Shown here: piece by piece, positions 1 to 10,176 of the stretch
How the letters are laid out: each line of letters starts with the position of its first letter
How positions within the stretch are numbered: the stretch's first letter is position 1
Assembly: GCA_963753545.1 (NCBI GenBank)
Contig: CAVWCQ010000008.1
Location: forward strand, 1,054,001 to 1,118,000
From: CAVWCQ01 sp963753545
GTDB lineage: Bacteria; Chloroflexota; Anaerolineae; Aggregatilineales; Aggregatilineaceae
Length of the DNA: 64,000 nucleotides
Direction of reading: 5' to 3'
Translations under genes and position numbers: made by a program
Notes under the pieces: model-generated
Databases searched by the model: none
Told to the model about the DNA's origin: nothing
What the model saw: only the letters and a program-made list of their open reading frames with translations

Positions 1-94
1 ATGAGAATTTCCGGCTAGAAAAATCGCCGTTGTGGTGCCTAATTTATTGAAAAGGGGTCTTAATTCACAAAAATCGGCCCCAAAATGATCAAAA

Positions 95-124
95 AGAGGC
101 GCTTAATGACATTTTAGCGCCTCT
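95..124 (-). terminator. Terminator-like hairpin near left edge
   Basis: A perfect 9-bp inverted repeat (AGAGGCGCT / AGCGCCTCT) with a 12-nt loop. Five A residues run into its left arm, so a minus-strand transcript would read a stem followed by a U-run, like a Rho-independent terminator. No gene on either strand can be recognised in bases 1-177, which are AT-rich. Confidence 0.45.
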
Positions 125-177
125 AAATGAAATTTCGCTTTGGTCCATCTGAGGATAGGGGCTTTTCAAACGGCTCT

Positions 178-216
178 TAATCCCCGCAGGTCATGAAGCG
201 CCCGCTGAGGCTCTGG
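178..216 (-). repeat. Partial duplicate of uvrA 3' end
   Basis: Bases 178-197 repeat 1642-1661 exactly (20 bp). After a 21-base gap the match resumes (198-216 against about 1682-1700, with two mismatches). Read on the minus strand, the copy encodes a SLSGRF-MTCGD-stop tail, i.e. the last residues of UvrA with seven codons removed. The HNH cassette lies between this copy and the true uvrA end. Confidence 0.7.
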
Positions 217-270
217 GCGGCTGGTTATGCGATATAATTGAAACAAAGCTTAAAGCTGGAGGAGAACTGC

Positions 271-525
271 ATGGCTGGAATTGCAGCGATTGGCGGTATA
301 CAGGAGGAAGTCCTGACGTTCTTGTTGTCGTCACCGACTCCCCAACAGATCATTGAGTTCCAGGCGTCAGATGCAGCCCAGCAACGTCTGCGCGACCTGC
401 TTGAAGCCAACCGTCAGGGCACACTTACGGACGCTGAACGCGCCGAACTGGACGAGGCGAGCCAGTTGAACCACTTTGTTATACGGCTCAAAGCCAAAGC
501 ACATCAGTCCATCCAATCCAAATGA
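271..525 (+). CDS. Small helper protein upstream of HNH nuclease
   Basis: An 84-residue soluble protein of unknown function. The ATG at 271 follows a GGAGGA ribosome-binding site, better than the in-frame codon at 238. The N-terminus is Ala/Gly/Ile-rich; the C-terminal half (LTDAERAELDEASQLNHFV) resembles small proteins often encoded just before HNH nucleases in cyanobacteria and Chloroflexota. Its stop overlaps the next start (ATGA), so translation is probably coupled. A toxin-antitoxin-like or accessory role is possible, but nothing in the sequence proves it. A TATAAT hexamer at 233-238 could be the -10 box; no convincing -35 is visible. Confidence 0.7.
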   Translation: MAGIAAIGGIQEEVLTFLLSSPTPQQIIEFQASDAAQQRLRDLLEANRQGTLTDAERAELDEASQLNHFVIRLKAKAHQSIQSK

Positions 526-932
526 CTCCGCATATTTCAGAGGCCTTGCGCCAGCAGGTGATTCGCCGCGCTGGTGAATGTTGTGAATACTGTCTTGTCC
601 ACCAGCGCGACACTCTGTATGCGCATGAGGTGGACCATATTATTCCGACCAAGCACCGGGGCGAAACCAATGCAGAGAATCTATGTCTGGCCTGCCTGGA
701 ATGTAACCGGTACAAGGGGAGCGATTTTGGTTCCTTCGATCCCGACACGGGCCGGATTACCACGTTATTTAACCCCCGCCAGCAGGTATGGCAGGATCAC
801 TTTCAGTTGGAAGGGGCGCGCATCATTCCTCTCTCTCCGGAAGCTCGTGTTACTGTATTTGTGTTAAAGCTCAATAATGAAATCCGTGTGCGTGCTCGTG
901 AGGCGCTCATTGAAGCGGGCAGGTATGGTTGA
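522..932 (+). CDS. HNH endonuclease
   Basis: A 136-residue HNH-family nuclease, expected to cut DNA with a metal-bound beta-beta-alpha site. Visible motifs are CCEYC (first zinc pair), EVDHIIP (catalytic His at about residue 39), NAENLCLACLECNRYKG (Asn, second Cys pair and the terminal N of HNH). The C-terminal part (LFNPRQQVWQDHF, GARIIPLSPEARVTV) matches the usual extension of stand-alone HNH proteins of this size. It overlaps the preceding small gene by four bases. The pair and the following gene lie between repeats derived from uvrA, so it may belong to a small mobile cassette. Confidence 0.88.
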   Translation: MTPHISEALRQQVIRRAGECCEYCLVHQRDTLYAHEVDHIIPTKHRGETNAENLCLACLECNRYKGSDFGSFDPDTGRITTLFNPRQQVWQDHFQLEGARIIPLSPEARVTVFVLKLNNEIRVRAREALIEAGRYG

Positions 933-961
933 TTATGAGCTCAGCCGCCGCCGTAATTCGT

Positions 962-1582
962 TCATAGCAAAACAAATTCGAGATTTTGCAGTGCCGCTTT
1001 CAAATCATCTTCCGTCTTCCCCGCTTCGCGAACAGCCTTTGGTGCATAGCTTTTCATGAATGTGGGCGCATAGTAAACACATGCAGTTTCTTCCTCAGGG
1101 TCAGGATAAAGGGGATGAGCCAGAAAACTCAAATCATACGGTGAGGTGATGGATGCAAAGCGCACATTATTTTTTCTGGGTTCCCGGACAGTAAAACAAG
1201 GCCAGTGTGGTAATTTCATCGATTCGAGCTGGCAGCCAATAAAACGACAACCATCCAGGAGTGCTTCGGAGAAATCACAATCCTGAATGCCGCCCATTGG
1301 ATCATAGGGTGGATCCCAGTGACCAAAATCATTACCCCGCATTTTTCCTGTGAACGAACAGCCCTGAATCCATGCACTCATCCAACGAAAATTGATCAGT
1401 TCTTGACGAACTTCGATGTGGCAATCGATAAATTTGGTGCGGGCAAGGATGAGGTTCCTTGCCCTTGTGCGTAGAATCAATCGGCAGTTCTTCAGCGTCA
1501 GATTATGTCCTAAATAGTTGACCTGATTGTTGGTAATGACGAGTTCCCGATTCTCAATGGTTTGATTTTGAAGCTGGTACAT
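962..1582 (-). CDS. Pentapeptide-repeat-like protein
   Basis: A 206-residue cytoplasmic protein without a signal peptide. Residues 1-130 contain irregular repeats around Asn/Cys/Phe/Leu (NCRLIL, KFIDCHI, GCSFTG, DCDFSEALLDGCRFIGCQLESM), as in pentapeptide-repeat proteins that form a right-handed beta-helix, though the pattern is degenerate. The C-terminal 70 residues show no recognised domain. The start is the ATG at 1582: the AGGAGG directly abuts the in-frame GTG at 1588, which is too close to serve it. The gene converges on the HNH gene and follows the uvrA terminator by 13 bases. Function unknown. Confidence 0.65.
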   Translation of the reverse strand: MYQLQNQTIENRELVITNNQVNYLGHNLTLKNCRLILRTRARNLILARTKFIDCHIEVRQELINFRWMSAWIQGCSFTGKMRGNDFGHWDPPYDPMGGIQDCDFSEALLDGCRFIGCQLESMKLPHWPCFTVREPRKNNVRFASITSPYDLSFLAHPLYPDPEEETACVYYAPTFMKSYAPKAVREAGKTEDDLKAALQNLEFVLL

Positions 1583-1595
1583 GTTCACCTCCTAC

Positions 1596-1627
1596 AAAAC
1601 AAAAGGGCGGGTTGTCTAGCCCGCCCT
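1596..1627 (-). terminator. uvrA transcription terminator
   Basis: An 8-bp stem AGGGCGGG / CCCGCCCT with an 8-nt loop, followed on the minus strand by a T-rich run (TTTTGTTTTGT). It lies just past the uvrA stop. Similar AGGGCGGG hairpins close the genes at 42626 and 55343. Confidence 0.7.
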
Positions 1628-1640
1628 CGCACCATCTCAT

Positions 1641-4554
<2,914 letters not shown>

Positions 4555-4611
4555 ACCTACCTCAATTTTTTTTGACGGAGGATGATGGAGTGAAATGAAC
4601 GGATGTGTTAG

Positions 4612-4623
4612 GAACGCTTGTTC
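4612..4623 (-). promoter_or_regulatory. LexA (SOS) box of uvrA
   Basis: The palindrome GAACGCTTGTTC matches GAAC-N4-GTTC, the LexA operator core known from Bacillus and reported for Chloroflexota; the symmetry extends to TTAG...CTAA. It lies two bases downstream of the -10 box and 58 bases before the uvrA start, where a bound repressor would block initiation. Confidence 0.75.
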
Positions 4624-4625
4624 TA

Positions 4626-4654
4626 AGTGTAATGCCCGGCCCTTATTTTGTCAA
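4626..4654 (-). promoter_or_regulatory. uvrA sigma-70-type promoter
   Basis: On the minus strand: TTGACA (4654-4649), a 17-base spacer, then TACACT (4631-4626). This is a near-consensus housekeeping promoter, with transcription starting inside or next to the LexA box. Confidence 0.75.
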
Positions 4655-4796
4655 CGTTCCCAACCCCCAACCGGACTCAAGGCGGTCGGTTATTTTACCC
4701 ACAACCGAAGGCCGAATCAAGGATTCGGCGCAGACTCTAATGGTCTACTAAGAGTACAGCCGTGATCCTGACATCTGCTGTCAGGTATGACGATCC

Positions 4797-4829
4797 AAAA
4801 AAATCACATATGCCGCAGCATATGTGATT
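4797..4829 (-). terminator. Rho-independent terminator after small membrane gene
   Basis: A perfect 12-bp stem (AATCACATATGC / GCATATGTGATT) with a 4-nt loop, followed on the minus strand by seven T. It closes the small membrane-protein gene ending at 4852. Bases 4655-4796 hold no gene that I can see. Confidence 0.85.
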
Positions 4830-4851
4830 GCAGACGAATCGAGTCAATAAA

Positions 4852-5049
4852 TCAGGCTAATGGAGATTTGCGAACAAAAACAAAATACGCGCCGGCAAGT
4901 GCGGCAACAATGCCCACGATCAAAGCCGCAATTTGAACCGGGTGTAAGTAGATGTCGTAGCCGCGAATCGGATCGATCAGGATCGAAAGCAGGGCGAGAA
5001 CGATACCACCAATCAGCAGAGCGTACTGGACTCGTTTATCGGATAACAC
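4852..5049 (-). CDS. Small two-helix membrane protein
   Basis: A 65-residue protein with two predicted membrane helices (YALLIGGIVLALLSILI and IAALIVGIVAALAGAYFVF) separated by a short loop containing DPIRGYDIYLHP. A GTG start at 5049 is chosen because AAGGAGG stands four bases upstream; the longer in-frame extension lacks such a site. A strong terminator follows. It lies 66 bases after the ROK kinase gene on the same strand and could share its transcript. Function unknown. Confidence 0.7.
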   Translation of the reverse strand: MLSDKRVQYALLIGGIVLALLSILIDPIRGYDIYLHPVQIAALIVGIVAALAGAYFVFVRKSPLA

Positions 5050-5115
5050 GGTATTCCTCCTTGTGTGAGTAACCGGCATAACTGTGAATTGTACGGCTGT
5101 TCCCCCGGCGCGCAA

Positions 5116-6159
5116 CTACCGCCCCTGTGCCTCCAAAATACTGTTCGCTGCCAGCATCGCCGCGCCGATCAGCACCGCATTATCGCCCAGCGCCGCCTGG
5201 AGGATCGGCAGGTCTTCCGGATCGACGGGGCGCAGCAGGTAGCGGTAGGTCGTCTCGCGGATGATCGGCAGCATGACCGCGCCGCACGCCTCGATCAGGC
5301 CGCCGCCGTAGACGATACACTCCGGGTCCAGGGCGTTGACCAGCGACCCGGTAAAGACGCCCAGGTGATAGGCCGCCCGCTGGATGACATCCATCACCAC
5401 GCCGTCATTCATTTCCAGCGCTTTCGCCAGTGTGCCGCTGGTGATCTGGTCGCTGCCCGGATCAATCAGGTCGGTGATCACGCTCTGCCGCCCGCCGCGA
5501 ATCTCGCCCAGAATATCATTCTCAATCGCCGTGCGGCTCGCCAGCGCCTCGATACAGCCGCGCCGACCGCAGCCGCAGCGCGGGCCGTCGATCTGGACGA
5601 CCATGTGCCCGATCTCCGCCGCCGCGTTTCGTGCTCCGCGCCAGAGATGCCCGTTGAGTACGATCCCGCCGCCGATGCCTGTGCCGGGAAACACGCCTAC
5701 CACCGAGTTATAACTTTTCGCGGCCCCGACGGCTGCTTCGCCGTAGGTCCCGGCGTTGACGTCATTTTCGACATAAACCGGAATGCCGAGTTCGTGCTGC
5801 ATGCGCGCTCCCAGCGGGATGTTGGTCCAGTCGGGCAGGTTGGGCGCAAATTCGACCACACCCGCGTTATAGTCGGCTACACCCGGCGCGCCGATGCCAA
5901 TCGCCTCGATCATCTTTGCTTCGAGGTGCGCGTCCTTAACGGCATCCTGCGCAGTTTTGATGATGCGCGCGATCACTTCGTCTACCCCGCGATCGGCATG
6001 GGTCTTGCGCTTGGCGCTGCCGATGATGTGGCCGTGCTGATCGACAACGGCGGCGAGAATCTTCGTGCCGCCCAGGTCAATGCCGAGCACCATCGCATCG
6101 AGTTGGCGGATGGCATCAGTCGTCTCTGGACCCGTTTCCTGCTTCTCATTTTTAGCCAT
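5116..6159 (-). CDS. ROK family sugar kinase (glucokinase-like)
   Basis: A 347-residue ROK protein, probably a cytoplasmic glucokinase or related sugar kinase that phosphorylates a hexose with ATP. It shows the N-terminal phosphate loop VLGIDLGGTKI (about residues 23-34), the GIGAPG segment, PGTGIGGGIV, the catalytic region YVENDVNA, and the ROK zinc motif with GPRCGCGRRGCIEALAS. There is no N-terminal helix-turn-helix, so it is a kinase rather than a NagC/XylR-type repressor. The ATG at 6159 is preferred (AGGAGG 11 bases upstream) over an in-frame ATG at 6198. Substrate cannot be decided from sequence. Confidence 0.9.
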   Translation of the reverse strand: MAKNEKQETGPETTDAIRQLDAMVLGIDLGGTKILAAVVDQHGHIIGSAKRKTHADRGVDEVIARIIKTAQDAVKDAHLEAKMIEAIGIGAPGVADYNAGVVEFAPNLPDWTNIPLGARMQHELGIPVYVENDVNAGTYGEAAVGAAKSYNSVVGVFPGTGIGGGIVLNGHLWRGARNAAAEIGHMVVQIDGPRCGCGRRGCIEALASRTAIENDILGEIRGGRQSVITDLIDPGSDQITSGTLAKALEMNDGVVMDVIQRAAYHLGVFTGSLVNALDPECIVYGGGLIEACGAVMLPIIRETTYRYLLRPVDPEDLPILQAALGDNAVLIGAAMLAANSILEAQGR

Positions 6160-6269
6160 CGTCGGCTCGTCCTCCTGTTGATCGTGGTTTCTATGCAAAT
6201 GATAACCTCAAGCGCGAAAAATGTTAAAATGATCGCGGATCGATAGGATGAAATCATGAGGAATGGGTT

Positions 6270-7379
6270 ATGCCTGAGAAACAAGAAGAAAGCGCCGTAT
6301 CCGGGGGGAAACACGGCGCGGGCGATTATCAGATGCTGTGGGACTGCCGCTTCTGTGGCACGAAAAAACTGCTGGGCGTGACGCACCGCCACTGTCCCAA
6401 CTGCGGCGCGGCGCAGGACCCGGCGTGGCGCTATTTCCCGGCGGAAGGGGATATGGTCGCCCTGGAAGATATGCCCTATGTCGGGGCGGATAAAATCTGC
6501 CCGGCCTGTAAACAGCCGAACAGCGCCGCCAGTACCTACTGCTCCGAATGCGGCGCGGACCTCGCGACGGGGCAGGTTGCCCAAACGTTTGGCAAGCGCG
6601 ACCTGGGTACTGGAATCGCGGAGACCGACACGCGGCGCGACGTGGTGAAAGATGAGTTTGACGCCGAGATGAAGCGCATTGGAGCGGACAAACCGCGCAG
6701 CAGGCCCGTCTTTTTGGGACTGACGAAAACGCATCTGGCAATTATTGGTATTGTTGCCCTCGTGGCGCTGATTATCGGCGGGATCATTTACGCCGTCACC
6801 TATCGCAAAGCCGTAAGTGGGACCGTCGAGGCGATGTCGTGGAAACGCGTGGTAGATATCCAGGTCTACAGCCCCTTCAGCGGTTCCGGCTGGGACGAGA
6901 CTGTACCGGGCGGCGCTTATAACAAGGACTGCGAACGCCGCCAGCGCGGAACCAAAAAAGTCGCGGACGGGTCGCACCCGGAATGCAGCGATGTCGACCA
7001 GGGCGACGGGCGTTTTAAGCGGGAATGCCACGAAGTGACCGATTACCGCGACGAGCCGGAATATGACCAGTGGTGCGCGTACACCGTCAATACCTGAACT
7101 CATGCGCGCAATGTCGAGTCGGCTGGGGGCGCGGATCAATCTCCTGCCGATCCGCAGTTTTCTCTTGCTTCGGCGGCGTCAAACGGCTTTGGACAGGAGC
7201 GCGTTGGTGATCAGAAGGAAGTTTATACGGTGGTGATTAAGGACGCGGACGGCAAAAAGCGCACCTGTGAGTTCGAAAAGCAGAGTAAGTGGGCAAACTA
7301 TCAGGTCGGCATGGATGTGACACTGAAGGTTAACATCGGTGGCGATCCGGACTGCGCTACCCTGAAACCCGCGAACTGA
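6270..7379 (+). CDS. Zinc-ribbon membrane protein with internal TGA
   Basis: The N-terminus carries two zinc ribbons (CRFCGTKK...CPNCGAAQ and CPACKQP...CSECGADL), followed by a linker and one membrane helix near residues 150-175 (HLAIIGIVALVALIIGGIIY). The outer domain is Cys/Trp-rich (DCERRQRGTKK, ECHEVTDYRDEPEYDQWCAY). The frame stops at TGA 7095-7097, but the same frame stays open and protein-like for 93 more codons to 7379 (EVYTVVIKDADGKKRTCEF, VGMDVTLKVNIGG). The TGA sits where related sequences would plausibly have Trp (TVNT-W-THARNV). A G-to-A change, sequence error or readthrough is possible. Function unknown. Confidence 0.75.
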
Positions 7380-7391
7380 CCCTCTTATTGG

Positions 7392-7424
7392 CCTCACCCC
7401 GCTTTCTGCCGAGACGGGGTGAGG
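7392..7424 (+). terminator. Terminator-like hairpin
   Basis: A perfect 10-bp inverted repeat CCTCACCCCG / CGGGGTGAGG with a 13-nt loop, 13 bases after the zinc-ribbon frame ends. There is no T-run, so efficiency is uncertain. Confidence 0.5.
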
Positions 7425-7507
7425 TAAACATTGCTACAATCTCCTATTAGCCCCTAACGCACATAGCCAAGAGATTTGCTTTTCTCACTTGTCAGAGGAG
7501 GATTGTG

Positions 7508-8506
7508 ATGGGCGAACAAAGGCTCCCCGGTTCAAAAGTCGTGACCGTGACTCTCAACCCATCGCTTGACCGGACGCTAATCACGCAGTTTTTAGCGATA
7601 GGCAATCACAACCGGGTGCGAGAAGATACCCGGCTCGACCCGGCAGGGCGGGGGATGAGCATCTCGCGCGCGCTCCATTCGCTGGACATTCCGACACATG
7701 CCATTCTGCTCATAGGCAACGATCCGATAGGGCGCGCTTACCAGTCGCTGCTGGTCGAGGAACAGTTCCCGGTGACCGTCCTACGCCGCGATGGGCAGAC
7801 CCGCAGCGATACGATCATCCTGGATACGGGCCACAAAAACGAGACACGCATCATCGAGGAAAGTACGGGCGTCACCCATGAGGACCTGGAAAACGTCATC
7901 AAGGCGATGAAAGCGATTATCGAACCGGGTGATCGGGTGGTCTTCGCGGGGAGTCTGCCCGGCGATCTCCCTGTCGAAACCTACACCGAGTTGATCCGGG
8001 TGGCCCACGAAGACGGCGGGCATGTGGCGATCAATGCGGGCGGCGGCGATCCACTGTCCCGATCCCTTGAAGCGCGGCCCGAACTGATCTATCTCACCCA
8101 GAACCAGGCGGAAGCCATCTTTAACTACCCGGTGCGCGCCTATGCTGACGTGGTGACTTGTGCCCAATACCTGCGTGAACGCGGCGCGGGTAAGGTGATC
8201 ATCACCTTGTCTGATGCGGCATCTGCTGTGCTGGTCACCAACGACGGATCGTGGCAGGTTGATCTGCCGGATGTGGGGCTGGTCGGAACGCGCAGCGGTC
8301 ACGCCGAAGCGATGATCGCGGGTTATCTGGCTGGCCGGGTCAATGAACAGTCCCCAGAGGAGTCTCTTGGCCTGGGAGCGGCTGCTTCCGCGTTCACCCA
8401 GTCACAGGTTGGGCACGAATATGGCTCGATGAAAGATGTGGAGGAAATCTCCGAACAGGTCAATGTGACACCTGTTGAGGGTGACGACGATGAGCCAGGA
8501 GTTTAG
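7508..8506 (+). CDS. PfkB-family kinase with altered catalytic motif
   Basis: A 332-residue protein of the PfkB/ribokinase superfamily, closest in layout to 1-phosphofructokinase and tagatose-6-phosphate kinase (VTVTLNPSLDRTL at the N-terminus, PAGRGMSISRAL where PGGKGINVAR is usual, VFAGSLPGD in the middle). The usual GAGD anion-hole/catalytic-base motif aligns with GHAE (SGHAEAMIAGYLAG), so the catalytic Asp is replaced by Glu and two Gly are changed. It may be inactive or may have changed activity. ATG 7508 is preferred to GTG 7505 because AGGAGG at 7496-7501 is better spaced. The 3' end overlaps the dipeptidase start by 17 bases. Confidence 0.8.
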   Translation: MGEQRLPGSKVVTVTLNPSLDRTLITQFLAIGNHNRVREDTRLDPAGRGMSISRALHSLDIPTHAILLIGNDPIGRAYQSLLVEEQFPVTVLRRDGQTRSDTIILDTGHKNETRIIEESTGVTHEDLENVIKAMKAIIEPGDRVVFAGSLPGDLPVETYTELIRVAHEDGGHVAINAGGGDPLSRSLEARPELIYLTQNQAEAIFNYPVRAYADVVTCAQYLRERGAGKVIITLSDAASAVLVTNDGSWQVDLPDVGLVGTRSGHAEAMIAGYLAGRVNEQSPEESLGLGAAASAFTQSQVGHEYGSMKDVEEISEQVNVTPVEGDDDEPGV

Positions 8507-9729
8507 ACCGGACTGGTCAGAACCTTCACTACCGAGCCACCGTCGTTGATGTCCATGCCCATCCATCCCTGAAACAGGCACTCTTTCGCCGCAACTTATT
8601 GGGGCGATACCAGATCACGCCTGCTTTCCTGTGGCCTCCCACGCTGCGCACAGGCATCCCGGCCCTGCGGCGCGGCGGCGTGGACGTGTTGGGGTCGGCT
8701 ATCTATGTGCCGGAAAAGCGCCTGTTGGACGACTTCAAAGCGCTGAATCTGCTGCGCCATATCCCCCTGACCCCAGCCCGCCGCATCTGGAAAGACCTGT
8801 TTGTGCCGCCCTATTTTGACGTGACGCTGCGGCTGATCGATGACCTGGAACGCCAGCTAAGCCCGCACGCTGATCAGGTGGTGATCGCCCGATCCGTTGC
8901 GGACCTGGACCGTGTTTTAAACCAGCCCGACCCGCGCCCGGTGGCTTTTGTCCATACCGTCGAGGGCGGTCATGCGCTGGGCGATGACTCGACCAGCGAC
9001 GAGGATATCCTCAAGAACCTGCAAACGCTGTTTGAGCGGGGTGTTGCCCTGCTGACCATCGCTCACTTTTACCCCAACCGGCTGGTGATGCCTGTTTTTT
9101 CCCTGCCCGAAGGGGTGCTCGCGCTTTTTTCGGAAAAAGGGCAGGCCCGGCTGTGGTCAACGCTTGATCTGGCGCAGGGATTGACCCCGCTGGGCGAGCG
9201 CGTGGTTGAGCGGATGGCGGAACTGGGCATGTTGATCGATATCTCCCACTGCACGCCTGTCGCCCGGCGGCAAGTCTACGAGATGATCAACTCCATGTCG
9301 CTCTCCGCGCGGGTCGTGGCAACTCATGTCGGGGCATACGAAATCAACCCGGCCCCCTACAACCTGGAAGATTGGGAAATCCGGTGGATTGCCGAGCACG
9401 GCGGATTCGTTGGCGTCATTTTTATGAACTACTGGCTGATGCCCTATGCCACGCAGCTTGGCCTGCACTATATCTCGCGAACCATCGAGCAGTTTGTGCG
9501 CGCGGCACAGGGGCGTACCGATCATATCGCCATCGGCACGGACTTCGACGGCTTTACCGATCCGCCGGACGATATCAAAGATGCGTCGGAAATGCCCCGG
9601 CTCACCGAGCACCTGTTTGCCGAGGGCCAGTCGATGTCCCGGCGCAAATACAGCGATGAGGATATCGAAAACATCCTGGGGAAAAACGCGCTGCGGGTGC
9701 TGCGCGAAGGGTGGGGTAAAAAGCACTAA
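8490..9729 (+). CDS. Membrane dipeptidase-like hydrolase, M19 family (frameshifted)
   Basis: A renal-dipeptidase-type TIM-barrel metallohydrolase. Visible family elements are VDVHAHP (metal-binding His pair at the N-terminus), HTVEGGHALG (bridging Glu), LIDISHCT and ATHVGAYE (further metal His), and IAIGTDFDGF (catalytic Asp). The ATG at 8490 overlaps the upstream kinase. After 12 codons the frame shifts near 8525 (net +1), and the remaining barrel reads from about 8528 to 9729. Without repair, translation could begin only further in and would lose the first metal ligands. Likely substrates are dipeptides, but several M19 relatives have other roles. Confidence 0.85.
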
Positions 9730-9745
9730 GCGGGTGCTGGCGGGC

Positions 9746-9766
9746 GAACGTCCGTTCTGCTATGAT
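9746..9766 (+). promoter_or_regulatory. LexA-type box with -10 element
   Basis: GAACGTCCGTTC at 9746-9757 fits the GAAC-N4-GTTC SOS core. Three bases further is TATGAT (9761-9766), a good -10 hexamer, so the box would sit in the promoter spacer. No convincing -35 is visible. The following gene starts at 9832. Confidence 0.6.
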
Positions 9767-9831
9767 GGGCTTCGCACGCAGCACGCAGGCAGTGCCCCTA
9801 CGCACCCCTACCCACAAGGAGAATTGGATCG

Positions 9832-10176
9832 ATGGCCCGCCACTACACACCGGAACTCAAAACACTGTTTGACGGCTTTTTCCTGGCCCTGCCCAATGTC
9901 AAAACGGGGCAGATGTTTGGGCACCCGAACTACAAAATCGAGGGGAAGACGTTCGCCTTTCTGGTGGAAGGAGGCATCGCGCTTAAACTCCCATTGGATG
10001 TGGTGGCGGAACTGCTCACCCAGGACAACACAGCGCTGTTTGCGCCGGGCGGCATGCCTATGAAACGTTGGGTGCAGATTTTTCTGCCCGACGGCACGGA
10101 TTATAAGCGCTACGATCCATACTACCAACAGGCAATCGAACATGTGCTTGAGGAAGTCGCAAGGGAGAAAAAATGA
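9832..10176 (+). CDS. TfoX N-terminal-like protein
   Basis: A 114-residue soluble protein resembling the TfoX/Sxy N-terminal domain or a YjbR-like fold: MFGHPNYKIEGKTFAFLVEGGIALKLP matches the family's M-FGG/H-x(n)-G-x-x-FA core, followed by an LPLDVV helix and a KRWVQIFLP strand. AAGGAG lies nine bases before the ATG. Its last four bases overlap the next gene (ATGA). A LexA-type palindrome lies about 75 bases upstream, so DNA-damage control is possible. TfoX proteins regulate competence in gammaproteobacteria, but short family members elsewhere have no defined role. Confidence 0.7.
   Translation: MARHYTPELKTLFDGFFLALPNVKTGQMFGHPNYKIEGKTFAFLVEGGIALKLPLDVVAELLTQDNTALFAPGGMPMKRWVQIFLPDGTDYKRYDPYYQQAIEHVLEEVAREKK

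Noticed and set aside
7095..7097. Genome-wide reassignment of TGA or selenocysteine
   Set aside because: Several intact genes here end in TGA at expected positions, and no SECIS-like hairpin is evident just after this TGA; the position suits Trp, not Cys/Sec.
5065..7139. Long frames opposite the ROK kinase and zinc-ribbon genes
   Set aside because: They mirror the real genes' codon bias and match no protein features; the sense-strand genes have clear motifs.
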